This document shows, one piece after another, positions 16,295-26,788 of a DNA stretch of 37,311 bases; position 1 is the stretch's first letter; every line of letters begins with the position of its first letter. A program made the position numbers and the translations under genes. The notes under the pieces are model-generated. The model did no database searches. It saw nothing but the letters and a program-made list of their open reading frames with translations, and was not told the DNA's origin. The stretch is from an uncultured Clostridia bacterium (GTDB lineage Bacteria; Bacillota; Clostridia; Saccharofermentanales; Saccharofermentanaceae): assembly GCA_905235455.1 (NCBI GenBank), contig CAJOLL010000009.1:1-37311 (forward strand). The letters run 5' to 3'.

Positions 16295-17221
16295 ATGACT
16301 CGCACGATCGCAATCATAGATGCGGATATCTGCTTTACATCCCTTCTCATTTCGCGCCTTCGGAAACAAGTGCCTGATTTTCGGGCATTCCCTGTTTCAT
16401 TAGAGATGCTTTTGGCGCACAGGGAGCTACTATTGGAGAGCGATTTCGTGCTTTATAACCAAAATGAGATCTCGGAGAAAGAGATCCTCTCTCACTGTGT
16501 TTCAGGACGCACTCCAATTTTAGTCCCCCTTCTTCAAACCACAAAACCATATCCCCCAAAAGATGTCCTGATGATCTCTCACGAAGTGGAAACTCTTGCC
16601 GGTTTAGGAAGGATCCCCGTCTCACCGGATTCTTCCGTGCAGACATGCCTCGTCCTTTCCTTTGTTCCCCCGAAGGAAAGGGAGGCGCATGTCCTTCCCA
16701 AACTCGAACGAAGCCGATCTGACTTTTCCCGCATCATAAGACTCGATGTGATGCCAGGCATCCTTATGCCGCAAGATCCGCCCTCCTGGGAGGAAGGATC
16801 CGCAAAAAGATGCAGCGGTGTTACTGAGCTTTTATCCAGACTGAAACTGGGGAAGTTCCCCCCTCACCAGATCCCGTCTTATCTGGAACCGGACCCGTAC
16901 GGGGATCTTCGTTTCGGAAAGCCCGAGCATTCTGACGATCTTATCACCTGCCACTCCAGAACGATCCTGATGCTTATCTCAAAGACGGTCAGATATCTGT
17001 CGAGCCTTTCCGAACCTTCTCTTCTTCTCGTGGTATGTGACGGTCTTTCTTTTGTCAGGATGCGCACCTTGAGCAGAAACCTCCGTCACCTGGAGATCAT
17101 CACTCCTCTTCACATGGAGAAAGATGCCATGCTCTGCTGTGAGATCGATGAGTTGCAAAAACAGCATAAAGGAACCTCACATCAGGACTATCCGTTCTCG
17201 ATCTCCGGGAAGATCAAATAA
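16295..17221 (+). CDS. Tad-locus protein with receiver-like N-terminus (possible CpaE/TadZ relative)
   Basis: The ATG at 16295 follows AAGGAGG by 11 bases, giving 308 residues; an in-frame extension upstream has no ribosome site. The N-terminus (TIAIIDADICFTSLLISRL) resembles the first strand and helix of a response-regulator receiver or of the CpaE/TadZ N-terminal domain. The remaining about 200 residues show no Walker A motif, so if it is a CpaE relative it is not an ATPase. TadZ/CpaE proteins position Tad machinery at the cell pole. The assignment is by position (directly before tadA) and weak fold resemblance only. Confidence 0.5.
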   Translation: MTRTIAIIDADICFTSLLISRLRKQVPDFRAFPVSLEMLLAHRELLLESDFVLYNQNEISEKEILSHCVSGRTPILVPLLQTTKPYPPKDVLMISHEVETLAGLGRIPVSPDSSVQTCLVLSFVPPKEREAHVLPKLERSRSDFSRIIRLDVMPGILMPQDPPSWEEGSAKRCSGVTELLSRLKLGKFPPHQIPSYLEPDPYGDLRFGKPEHSDDLITCHSRTILMLISKTVRYLSSLSEPSLLLVVCDGLSFVRMRTLSRNLRHLEIITPLHMEKDAMLCCEIDELQKQHKGTSHQDYPFSISGKIK

Positions 17222-17265
17222 ACATTCGAAAGGAGTATCTGCCCGGCACAGGCAGTATTTATATC

Positions 17266-18435
17266 ATGAAGGTCAAAGAGAAAAAGTCTTCCTTATCACA
17301 TATCTCTATCCCGGAACTGACGACGCTGATCCTTCAGTCCATGCACGGCTATGACGAAGTCGATGACTGCACTTTTCGCGAGATCATTGCCGACAGCATC
17401 AATCAGTCGGAAAAATGTGCAGATCTCCCGCTGGAAGAAAAACGGCAGCTGGCAACGAAGCTATTTAACCGCATGCGAAGGCTCGATATCCTTCAGTCAC
17501 TGATGGATGATCCTCAGGTCACGGAGATCATGGTCAACGGTCCTGATCACATCTTCATTGAAAAAGGCGGAAGGCTGTTTCCTTCCGAACTTCATTTCGA
17601 AAGCAGAGAATATCTGGAACAGCTGATCCTCCACTTTTTTTCTTCCGCGAACCGTCCCCTGAACGAAGCCTTCCCGATCGCCGACCTGCGCCTTCCCGAC
17701 GGCTCACGTGCCAACGCCGTATTACCGCCGATTGCCCCCGATGGTCCGATCTTTACGATACGAAAATTCACAGGTATCCGTCCCGATATCCATTCACTTA
17801 TAAACAGCGGTTTTATAACTAAGGATGCCGCCCTGTATCTTTCCCGTTCCGTAGTCGCCAAAAAGACCATTTTTCTCTGCGGAGGTACCGGTTCGGGAAA
17901 GACCACGTTTCTCAACGTTTTATCCGGATTCATCCCGAAGAACGAGCGTGTGGTCACAATTGAAGATTCTGCGGAATTATCCCTTCAGGGAGTTGCGAAT
18001 CTGGTGCGTCTGGAATCGCGGCTTCCGGGTCCCGACGGACATGGCGGAGTCGATATCGGACAGTTGATCCGTACTGCCCTTCGTATGCGTCCGGACAGAG
18101 TTGTCGTCGGAGAAGTCCGCGGTTCGGAAGCGGCGGATATGCTTCATGCCCTTCACACAGGACATCCGGGCTCACTTTGCACCGGGCATGCCAATTCCTG
18201 TTATGAAATGCTGGATCGTCTGGTCACCATGGTCATGGCAGGATCGACACTTCCTTACGATGCTGTCATCCGACAGATCTCCATGGGCGTCGATATCATT
18301 GTTCACATTACAAGAGGAAAAGACGGCAGAAGGTTTATCGATGAGATCACCGAAATGCGTCCTCTTAAAGACAACCGTTTTCAGATTGAAAACATCTACA
18401 TATACAAGGAGGAGACCGGTCTTGTTAAATGCTGA
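17266..18435 (+). CDS. tadA: Tad secretion ATPase (CpaF/TadA family)
   Basis: This 389-residue type II/IV secretion ATPase has the N-terminal domain of CpaF proteins, Walker A GGTGSGKTT (206-214), the Asp box/Walker B region RPDRVVVGEVRGSEA and the His box GSLCTGHANS. It forms a cytoplasmic hexamer that drives pilus assembly through the TadB/TadC membrane platform. The start is uncertain: AAAGGAG lies about 30 bases before the ATG with no better codon between. The stop overlaps the start of the tadB-tadC gene by 14 bases. Confidence 0.94.
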   Translation: MKVKEKKSSLSHISIPELTTLILQSMHGYDEVDDCTFREIIADSINQSEKCADLPLEEKRQLATKLFNRMRRLDILQSLMDDPQVTEIMVNGPDHIFIEKGGRLFPSELHFESREYLEQLILHFFSSANRPLNEAFPIADLRLPDGSRANAVLPPIAPDGPIFTIRKFTGIRPDIHSLINSGFITKDAALYLSRSVVAKKTIFLCGGTGSGKTTFLNVLSGFIPKNERVVTIEDSAELSLQGVANLVRLESRLPGPDGHGGVDIGQLIRTALRMRPDRVVVGEVRGSEAADMLHALHTGHPGSLCTGHANSCYEMLDRLVTMVMAGSTLPYDAVIRQISMGVDIIVHITRGKDGRRFIDEITEMRPLKDNRFQIENIYIYKEETGLVKC

Positions 18436-20008
18436 AAACTTTGAAAGAGGAACAGTTCTTTTCGGTCGCAGACCACAAAACAGAAGCGAAGAAATACGTA
18501 CTTTGAGCAGAAAAACGTATCTGGTCTTTATGAGCAAATGTCTTCCGCTTCTACCCTTATGCATCGCGATCGTATACCTTCTGTCGAGTGCATTTTTCGC
18601 TGACGGAAAAATGCAGTTTCTCATATCGGTCCTCCTGGGGATCTTTCCTTTTATCTCGGCAGTCCGTGTTCTTTACGGAAAAAGAACAGCCACTTTGCGC
18701 GCGCAGAACAAAGTACTGATGCAGTCGCTTTGCACTTCCGTCTCCGACGGATATTCCATCGAACGTGCATTTCTGTGCGCACGGGTCGATATCGAAAAGG
18801 CCTTCGGGAAAAGAGCCGCTTTTGCCCATGCCCTGAAAGATGTCGAACACCGTCTCCAGGCACATGAACCTCTGGACAGCTGTATGACGCATTTCTGTCA
18901 TAAACTGGACTACTATGAAACTCTTCCGATCCTGCATGCATTATCTCTGCAAAAGACCGTCGGAAATCAGATCGTCTCCATTCTCCGAAGCAGCTGTCAG
19001 ATGCTGTCGGAACTTCACTCTGTGGCCTCGGAAGTGGAAGCGAACAACTCAGGGAAAAACACGGAAGCATTGCTGCTTTGTATGATGCCGTTCGGCATCA
19101 CTTATCTGCTGTCGATGACCAGTGGAGAATACCTGCGCCAGGCACAGGCTTCCGGCTTAGGGAAACTGTTGATGACTGTTGCATTTACCATCGCGGTATT
19201 CTCCTGCACCTATCTGTTTTCCCTTATCGGAGAAAAGCCGTCAGCAAACAGATTCAACTATCTGGATAACACCGGAAAGATTCCCGAAAAATGGAGATCT
19301 AAGATCCACAGGTTCGGTCTTTCCCTGCCTTCGATGTACACGACACGAGTACTGGAATGGTGCAGCGAGATCTCCTTTTCGACCATGGATGCTTTTGACT
19401 GTTTTATCTTCAAAGTCATATCGCGAATCCTTTTCTGCACTCCGCTGTTTTTGCTGATCCTTTTTCTTCTTCACCTTCCGCTGATACTTGCCGTGTTTAT
19501 GGATGCTTTAATACTCGTTCTGCTTCATGTCGATCAGCAGTCGGTCATGAACAAAAGACGATTGATCCTGATGGAAGATCTTCCCCTTTTTATATCGATG
19601 TTATCTACTCTTTTAGAATCCGGGATACTTCTTCCGAAAGCCCTTTCCACTTGCGGATATGCCTTTGCGGAACAGAGCTGTTTATGTCGGGAATTAAAAC
19701 ATATGCTTTCTCAGATCGAAGGTGGCGTCAGCGCGGCCGATGCACTCGAAACTTTTTCACATCGTATCAGTATTCCGGAAGCACAATCCGCATTACTTCT
19801 TGCAGCAAGATATGAACGCTCGGGCGGAAATGAAGTCTTAGGTCTTTTGCGACTTCAGTCATCTTCCTGCTGGGCACTGTGCCGAAATGCTTCTCGCAAA
19901 AAGCGCGAGCGAGAAGCATTCAATATGATTCTTCCGATGATGTTGGATTTTGTTTCCGTGCTCATTGTTTCCATTGCTCCGGCACTGAATACATTTCAAA
20001 TTCTATAG
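18422..20008 (+). CDS. Fused TadB-TadC pilus platform protein
   Basis: The TTG at 18422 follows AAGGAGGAG by 7 bases and gives 528 residues. Two type II secretion F (T2SF) domains are present. The first (about 97-235, with QNKVLMQSLCTSVSDGYSIE) is of TadB type and the second (about 380-525, with EDLPLFISMLSTLLESG and a terminal hydrophobic helix) of TadC type. Membrane helices lie near 38-56, 65-83, 216-232, 248-268, 333-370 and 503-525. In most Tad loci TadB and TadC are separate proteins of about 300 residues each; here one polypeptide would supply both halves of the inner-membrane platform. No frameshift or stop separates the halves. Confidence 0.82.
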   Translation: MLNAENFERGTVLFGRRPQNRSEEIRTLSRKTYLVFMSKCLPLLPLCIAIVYLLSSAFFADGKMQFLISVLLGIFPFISAVRVLYGKRTATLRAQNKVLMQSLCTSVSDGYSIERAFLCARVDIEKAFGKRAAFAHALKDVEHRLQAHEPLDSCMTHFCHKLDYYETLPILHALSLQKTVGNQIVSILRSSCQMLSELHSVASEVEANNSGKNTEALLLCMMPFGITYLLSMTSGEYLRQAQASGLGKLLMTVAFTIAVFSCTYLFSLIGEKPSANRFNYLDNTGKIPEKWRSKIHRFGLSLPSMYTTRVLEWCSEISFSTMDAFDCFIFKVISRILFCTPLFLLILFLLHLPLILAVFMDALILVLLHVDQQSVMNKRRLILMEDLPLFISMLSTLLESGILLPKALSTCGYAFAEQSCLCRELKHMLSQIEGGVSAADALETFSHRISIPEAQSALLLAARYERSGGNEVLGLLRLQSSSCWALCRNASRKKREREAFNMILPMMLDFVSVLIVSIAPALNTFQIL

Positions 20009-20022
20009 GAGGTATATCCAAC

Positions 20023-20205
20023 ATGAAAAAACTGAACAAACATTCACTCATTAAATCACGCCTGGGAATGGGGACGGTCGAGATCGTCATCATTATCGCA
20101 ATCCTTGTTGCGCTGGCGCTCACATTCAGAACTGCACTCGCTAAATATTCCAGTTCCGTTATGGACTACGTTTTCGATGAAGGTAAGGTTATCGGCCAGA
20201 TCTAA
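20023..20205 (+). CDS. Small Flp-type prepilin-like protein
   Basis: The protein has 60 residues. A basic leader (KKLNKHSLIKSRLG) is followed by MGTVE and a hydrophobic helix (IVIIIAILVALALTF). This places Glu at +5 after the Gly cleavage site, the hallmark of class III/Flp prepilins cut by a prepilin peptidase. The ribosome site TAGGAGGT is strong. It directly follows the platform gene. No prepilin peptidase gene (TadV) is in the window, so processing must depend on one elsewhere. Confidence 0.82.
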   Translation: MKKLNKHSLIKSRLGMGTVEIVIIIAILVALALTFRTALAKYSSSVMDYVFDEGKVIGQI

Positions 20206-20228
20206 AGACTAAAAGCCGGGGTGAAAAC

Positions 20229-21446
20229 ATGAGCACAGGATTCGATTTATCTGACTATTATGAGAATGGTCCCTTGGGACAACGTTACATCATTCATCTG
20301 AAGAACAAGGATGAGATCTGTCTGCACGCGCTTACTATTTTGCAGGCAGACCTCCTTCCCTGTTTTCTTCCCGTATATATATCCGAAGAGGATACAGATC
20401 TGCTTATCGATGTCAGTTCCTGTACGCCGCTTGCTTCGCTGCGCGGAAAAGAAAAAGCATATGTGCATCGTCATTATAAGAAACTGCTGTCTGATTTCCT
20501 TTGTGAGATCATCCGATCACTGGATTACTCTTTAGATCCTTCCGGTATCTGCTATCTTGAAGAAAAACTGTTCTATAACCGCATAACGGGAAAACTCGTC
20601 TGCATTTATCTTCCGCTGAAAGCCCGTATTCAAGGCGGTACCGCTCTCATCTCCTCCATTAAGGAGCACGGGATGGATGAATTGCTTCACATTCCGATGA
20701 AAAATAACCGCATATCGGCAAGAGCAATGGAAAAACTATACACTTTCTTTCGAACAGGTGACGAAGGAGGTGCACTGAATTACATTCAAACCGGCCTTTG
20801 GGAGGATTCTCGTTCGCTTCCGAAGGATCTGATTACGGTCTGCCGTTTGTGGGGCTTTTTCATGATCATCTACGTTCTTTGTTCGAAGATTATCGAGCGC
20901 GCGTATGCCGGATCTTCTATCGCCGCTGTTCCGAATATCCTATTTATGTTCTGCACGATTTGCGTTTTGTCGCTTCTATTTCTTCATCTGAAAAACGAAT
21001 CTGCCGAAAAGAGATCGATGTCCGAAGAAAAGGCAAAACGAAGAAAGATCAGAAACACGCAGATCCTGTTTCCCTCTTCGGATAATGATCCGGAATCTTC
21101 TCCTCTGGATCTGTCTTTTGATCCGGTTTTGTTTCTTCGTATCGGGTCTTCCCGCCTCGATCCGAATATAGATGCTTTTACCGTATGGACGAATGAGTTA
21201 ACTCTGGGATGTGATGCGGATTATTGTGATCACTATATCGATCATGATTCCCTTGCACTATGTCACTGCAGGTTCGGCCACGATGTACATGGTTTCTTTG
21301 TGGAAGCACTTTCCGATAAGAAAGCAACATTTCTTAATCGGCGAAGGATCCCCGTAAATGAAAAAGCATATCTCGAAGAAGGAGATATACTCGGGATCGG
21401 AGAATTAGAATATAAGACCCATTTTGTTCACCAAAACGGGTCCTGA
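20229..21446 (+). CDS. Tad-associated membrane protein with DUF6382-like and degenerate FHA domains
   Basis: The 405-residue protein starts with a cytoplasmic alpha/beta region of about 195 residues that resembles the DUF6382 domain found in clostridial Tad loci. Two membrane helices follow (about 203-222 and 232-253), then a charged linker and a C-terminal FHA-like domain (about 324-400, ending LEEGDILGIGELEYK). The FHA phosphothreonine-binding positions are not kept: GR is GC and the SxxH region reads LALCHC. Binding to phosphorylated partners is therefore doubtful and the domain may be only structural. Its stop codon directly abuts that of atpC on the other strand. Confidence 0.72.
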   Translation: MSTGFDLSDYYENGPLGQRYIIHLKNKDEICLHALTILQADLLPCFLPVYISEEDTDLLIDVSSCTPLASLRGKEKAYVHRHYKKLLSDFLCEIIRSLDYSLDPSGICYLEEKLFYNRITGKLVCIYLPLKARIQGGTALISSIKEHGMDELLHIPMKNNRISARAMEKLYTFFRTGDEGGALNYIQTGLWEDSRSLPKDLITVCRLWGFFMIIYVLCSKIIERAYAGSSIAAVPNILFMFCTICVLSLLFLHLKNESAEKRSMSEEKAKRRKIRNTQILFPSSDNDPESSPLDLSFDPVLFLRIGSSRLDPNIDAFTVWTNELTLGCDADYCDHYIDHDSLALCHCRFGHDVHGFFVEALSDKKATFLNRRRIPVNEKAYLEEGDILGIGELEYKTHFVHQNGS

Positions 21447-21908
21447 TCACTGGTCGAAATACTTCTTTTTGTCTTTTTTCCACTCGGCGGAGACGGCAAG
21501 CCTGGTTTTGGCGCGTTTTATGGCATGACGGGCGTAAAGGCGCTGTTCTTGGGTACTTGTAACACTGTTATATCGTGTCTGGGCACGTTCAAGAGCCGAC
21601 TGAGCACGGTCGGAATCGATTTCCGAAGGCCATTCGGCCGCATTACAGACGATGATGACAGCGTGCTGGCCGATCTCGGCAAAACCCTCCGAGATGGCGA
21701 ACATTTTTGACTCGCCGTCGCATTCAAAACGGGCGATGCCGGAAGTAACGGCAATCACTAACGGAGCATGGCCGGGCATGATGCCGTACTGGCCATCGAG
21801 CGTAGGGATCACAATACGCTCGATCCTTCCCTCGTAGAATACTTCGTAGGGATTGACAACTTCAAGCGTCATCTTTTTCTTGATTGTCTGGTCATTCGAA
21901 GCCGCCAT
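21447..21908 (-). CDS. atpC: ATP synthase epsilon subunit
   Basis: The 153-residue protein has an N-terminal beta-sandwich (MTLEVVNPYEVFYEG, with GQYGIMPGHAPLV) and a C-terminal two-helix part (DRAQSALERAQTRYN onward) that in this family can reach into F1 and inhibit hydrolysis. It sits on the central stalk with gamma. It is the last gene of the atp operon and ends base-to-base with the convergent FHA gene, leaving no room for a terminator between them. Confidence 0.95.
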   Translation of the reverse strand: MAASNDQTIKKKMTLEVVNPYEVFYEGRIERIVIPTLDGQYGIMPGHAPLVIAVTSGIARFECDGESKMFAISEGFAEIGQHAVIIVCNAAEWPSEIDSDRAQSALERAQTRYNSVTSTQEQRLYARHAIKRAKTRLAVSAEWKKDKKKYFDQ

Positions 21909-21917
21909 AAGTTCTCC

Positions 21918-23312
<1,395 letters not shown>

Positions 23313-23319
23313 CTACCTC

Positions 23320-24252
23320 TTATTCTACTTGACTGGCACCGTTCACGATCTCGTTGAGTTCGTTCGTGATGCGTGCCTGACGGGCTCGGTTGCTCTCGAT
23401 CGTCAGTTTCTTCATCATTTCATCCGCATTTCGGTTCGCGTTATCCATCGCTTGCATTCGGGCGGTCTGCTCGCATGCAAAAGCTTCTACCATGGCGCCG
23501 TACATGACCGCATTTAAGCCCGTATCGATAAGGAATGAGAACACGGCCTCAGGATTGGGGAAGTAATCCACGCTCGATCCGGCTTCGACCGCGATTCCGG
23601 CATCTTCCGCACCGGATGCAAAAGAGTCCTTCAGCGATTTGGTATCGATCGGCAGCAGCCTAGTGATGACCGGCTTCATGCTGATTGCGGATTCCATCTT
23701 GGTGTAGATCAAGTACACCAGATCGAATTCTCCGCTTAAGTACTTTGCACGAATGATATTCGCTACATTTCTTGCTTCATAATACGTCGGATCGGAGATC
23801 GGAAACGAGAAATCCGGGTCCACGGCATAGCCGTCTCTTTTCAGTTTTTCTCCGCCGATATGACCGAAGACATAAAGCTTGTATTCTGTCTTAACGTTCT
23901 TCCTGGCATTTTCCAGGATCTTCTTCTGGATATGGTCTTCGGCGATTTTAACGATATTATTGTTATAGGCACCCGCAAGTCCCTGATCACCCGTCAGGAT
24001 AAAATAAGCAATCTTCCATGTGCTGCCCGTTTTGTGCTCACGCATGGTAAGAAAAGGATTGTCGAGATCCTTCGCGTTATTGCGAAGTTCCATCAGACTC
24101 TCCGCGCAAAGCGTAAAGAACGGGCTTACCATCTCATGCTGCATCTTGGATTTACGCATCTTGGATGCGCTTACCAGCTGCATGGCATGTGTCATCTGGG
24201 AAATATCATTGACACTCTTGATGCGCTTTTTGATATCGTTAAGACTTTCCAT
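23320..24252 (-). CDS. atpG: ATP synthase gamma subunit (rotor shaft)
   Basis: The protein has 310 residues, slightly longer than the usual 285-295. The N-terminal helix (MESLNDIKKRIKSVNDISQM with THAMQLVSASKM) and the C-terminal helix (ANRNADEMMKKLTIESNRAR QARITNELNEI region) form the coiled-coil shaft. The central Rossmann-like part contains LTGDQGLAGAYNNNI. The extra length lies in a central loop around residues 205-225 (KDSFASGAEDAGI). It starts 5 bases after the stop of the fused alpha gene. Confidence 0.96.
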   Translation of the reverse strand: MESLNDIKKRIKSVNDISQMTHAMQLVSASKMRKSKMQHEMVSPFFTLCAESLMELRNNAKDLDNPFLTMREHKTGSTWKIAYFILTGDQGLAGAYNNNIVKIAEDHIQKKILENARKNVKTEYKLYVFGHIGGEKLKRDGYAVDPDFSFPISDPTYYEARNVANIIRAKYLSGEFDLVYLIYTKMESAISMKPVITRLLPIDTKSLKDSFASGAEDAGIAVEAGSSVDYFPNPEAVFSFLIDTGLNAVMYGAMVEAFACEQTARMQAMDNANRNADEMMKKLTIESNRARQARITNELNEIVNGASQVE

Positions 24253-24257
24253 TGTCC

Positions 24258-26162
24258 TTACGCCTCACGATGCTGATATTCCTTGTGCTCGGCAACGAAC
24301 ATCGAATGATACTCTGCTTCGAGTTCATCGATCTTCTGTTTCGTCTCATCATCCAGTGCACGTGTATCCGTGATCGTCTTCATGATCTCCGGGTGCAGGA
24401 CAGAAACCCTCTGGAGGAATTCCGAAACGTACTTCTTTGCATCTTCCTTATCAAGGAAGGTAAGCTTTTCGTTGGTTGCCAGATAGAGCATGACGACCTG
24501 CTCGTCCATCTGCATGGCCGAGAACTGTTCCTGCTTTAAGATCTCATTTAAGATCATGCCGCGCTTTAACTGCTTCTGTGTATTCGGATCCAGATCCGAA
24601 CCGAACTGGGCAAATGCCGCCATTTCACGGGCCTGGGCAAGACTGATACGCAGAGGACCCGCTACCTTCTTCATTGCCTTGGTCTGAGCCGCACCGCCTA
24701 CACGGGAAACGGAAAGACCCACGTTGATCGCCGGGCGCTGACCGGAGAAGAACAGCTCGGATTCCAGATAGATCTGACCATCTGTGATCGAGATGACGTT
24801 CGTCGGAATATAGGCAGAGATATCACCGCTTAATGTCTCGATGATCGGCAGTGCCGTAATAGAGCCGCCGCCCAGTTCATCACTGAGTTTGGCAGATCTT
24901 TCAAGGAGACGGGAGTGCAGATAGAAAACATCGCCCGGATAGGCCTCACGTCCCGGCGGACGGCGCAAAAGGAGCGAGATCGCACGATAGGCCTGCGCAT
25001 GTTTGGAAAGGTCATCGTAAACGATCAGAACATCTTCGTGATCTGTGTACATGAATTCTTCCGCGATCGCACATCCTGCGTAAGGAGCAATGTACTGCAG
25101 CGATGCCGGCTGAGATGCACTTGCGGCAACGATGACGGTATACTCCATCGCATTATACTGTTCGAGCGTCTTTGCGACGGAAACGATATTGGACATTTTC
25201 TGTCCGATCGCGACATAAACGCAAAGCACGTTCTTACCACGCTGGTTAATGATGGTATCCAGCGCGATCGCCGTCTTCCCCGTCTGACGGTCACCGATGA
25301 TAAGTTCACGCTGACCGCGTCCGATCGGTGTCATGGCATCGATCGCGGTGATACCGGTCTGCAAAGGTTCGCAGATCGGAGATCTGGCAACAATATTCGG
25401 AGCCGGTGTCTCAATCGGTCTTCTGTTCGTGGTACGGATGATGCCCTTACCGTCGATCGGATTACCGAGCGGATCGACAACACGTCCCAGCATGCCGCGA
25501 CCGACGGGAACAGATACCGTAAGACCCGTTCTGTGACACATAACGCCTTCGACCACGTCACGGCATTCATTCAGAAGCACAACGCCGACCTCATCCTTTT
25601 CGAGGTTCATGGCGATACCGTAAGAGGTCTCGGAGAACATGATCAGCTCACTTGCCACACAGTTCTCAAGACCGCTGACTTTGGCAACGCCGTCGGAAAC
25701 CGACAGCACCTTACCGACCTGCTCGACTTCTGTAGCCTTGACAAAATCGGTAAGGATCTTTTCTCTCTTTTGTGCCTGCTCAGGAGACTCGCCTTCCCAT
25801 AGATCATCGTCCTCGAAAAGCATCGCCGGGCTTTCGGAAAAATCAGAAAGCGATTCGGAAAGCGAACGATGGATCTCGGAAGTCGTATCCATGTCAGAAG
25901 ATGGCTTTTCATCGCCGCGGTCCGTCTTGAGGTGACGTGCAATACGGGATAGTTGGCCTGCGACACTGTAGTCGTACTTTGTACCCTGAGCAAAAATCAC
26001 ATAGCCGCCGATCAGGGACGTATCTGTCTCCTGCTCGATGGTGTATCCCTGAATTTGAAGGTGTTCCGCAAACCGGCGGGCGATAAGCGCCACTTTCTCC
26101 GGCGGCATATCGTCATTTGCGGTAACGATCCTTATGACTTCAAAACCACTGTTATTAATCAC
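24258..26162 (-). CDS. Fusion of ATP synthase delta (C-terminal domain only) with alpha subunit
   Basis: This is one 634-residue frame. Residues about 8-80 match the C-terminal, b-binding domain of delta/OSCP ([20 protein letters not shown], then [20 protein letters not shown] and [12 protein letters not shown]). Residues 81-128 are an acidic, Ser-rich linker. From about 128 onward it is a normal alpha subunit: [15 protein letters not shown], Walker A GDRQTGKT (290-297), [14 protein letters not shown] and the ISVSRVGG equivalent [13 protein letters not shown]. The about 105-residue N-terminal helical domain of delta is absent, and there is no separate atpH between atpF and atpA. The start is GTG, 7 bases after AGAGGTG, and overlaps the atpF stop by 8 bases, so the fused start is well supported. 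Known roles: alpha binds nucleotide, delta joins F1 to the b stalk. Confidence 0.93.
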   Translation of the reverse strand: MINNSGFEVIRIVTANDDMPPEKVALIARRFAEHLQIQGYTIEQETDTSLIGGYVIFAQGTKYDYSVAGQLSRIARHLKTDRGDEKPSSDMDTTSEIHRSLSESLSDFSESPAMLFEDDDLWEGESPEQAQKREKILTDFVKATEVEQVGKVLSVSDGVAKVSGLENCVASELIMFSETSYGIAMNLEKDEVGVVLLNECRDVVEGVMCHRTGLTVSVPVGRGMLGRVVDPLGNPIDGKGIIRTTNRRPIETPAPNIVARSPICEPLQTGITAIDAMTPIGRGQRELIIGDRQTGKTAIALDTIINQRGKNVLCVYVAIGQKMSNIVSVAKTLEQYNAMEYTVIVAASASQPASLQYIAPYAGCAIAEEFMYTDHEDVLIVYDDLSKHAQAYRAISLLLRRPPGREAYPGDVFYLHSRLLERSAKLSDELGGGSITALPIIETLSGDISAYIPTNVISITDGQIYLESELFFSGQRPAINVGLSVSRVGGAAQTKAMKKVAGPLRISLAQAREMAAFAQFGSDLDPNTQKQLKRGMILNEILKQEQFSAMQMDEQVVMLYLATNEKLTFLDKEDAKKYVSEFLQRVSVLHPEIMKTITDTRALDDETKQKIDELEAEYHSMFVAEHKEYQHREA

Positions 26163-26769
26163 CGGTGTTCACCTCTGACGAAGAAAGCTCCTGGAGCGAT
26201 TTTTCACGAAGAGCGGCTTGATCCGCACCCTTTTCGGATCCGGCCAGTATGCGGCCTGCGATCGAAACGGCAAGGTCTGCGACCTCGTCCTTCATTTCTT
26301 CCAGCATAGCTTTTTTGGTGCCCTTGGCATCTTCCTCTGCACGGTCACGGATATCCTGCGCTTCTTTCTTCGCAGTCACGATGATCGTCTCAGACTGTTT
26401 CTCCGCCTGCGTTCTGGCATCGGCGATCAGTTGCATGGCTTCTTCATGGGAAGCATCCAGACGTTTGGTTGCTTCATCCAGTTTTTCTTCGGCCTGCTTC
26501 TCTTTCTCCTCAGCATCCGTAATCTGTTTGCTGATGGATTCTTTTCTTGCCTTCATGACTTTCATCAAGGGCTTAAAGAGCGCAAACTTCAGGATCAGGT
26601 AGGCAACAAGGAGATTGATGATCGTCGCAATGCCCGTCACCAGATATCCCGCAAACTGATCCGGGGAAAGAAGCGAACTTGTCTCTTCCACATCCTCCGC
26701 CAGTCGGATGAGTGAGGAGGAAAGAGCCGGAAGCTTCACTATAGACAGCATCTTAAGTGCAAACAACAT
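26155..26769 (-). CDS. atpF: ATP synthase b subunit (peripheral stalk), long form
   Basis: The protein has 204 residues, versus about 155-170 in most bacteria. An N-terminal stretch of about 40 residues precedes the membrane helix (about 43-63). A long charged coiled coil follows (about 70-165, rich in Glu/Lys/Ala), then an unusual tail ([20 protein letters not shown]) of about 35 residues. In this family the b C-terminus binds the delta C-terminal domain, which here is tethered to alpha, so the longer tail may be an adaptation. The gene overlaps the start of the fusion gene. Confidence 0.93.
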   Translation of the reverse strand: MLFALKMLSIVKLPALSSSLIRLAEDVEETSSLLSPDQFAGYLVTGIATIINLLVAYLILKFALFKPLMKVMKARKESISKQITDAEEKEKQAEEKLDEATKRLDASHEEAMQLIADARTQAEKQSETIIVTAKKEAQDIRDRAEEDAKGTKKAMLEEMKDEVADLAVSIAGRILAGSEKGADQAALREKSLQELSSSEVNTGD

Positions 26770-26788
26770 TTCTTTTCACCTCGATAAA

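Noticed and set aside
24258..26162. Delta-alpha fusion as a frameshift or assembly artefact
   Set aside because: The frame is continuous, the GTG has its own ribosome site and overlaps atpF as expected in a tight operon, and no trace of the missing delta N-terminal domain exists in other frames nearby. An error would have to delete about 300 bases cleanly.
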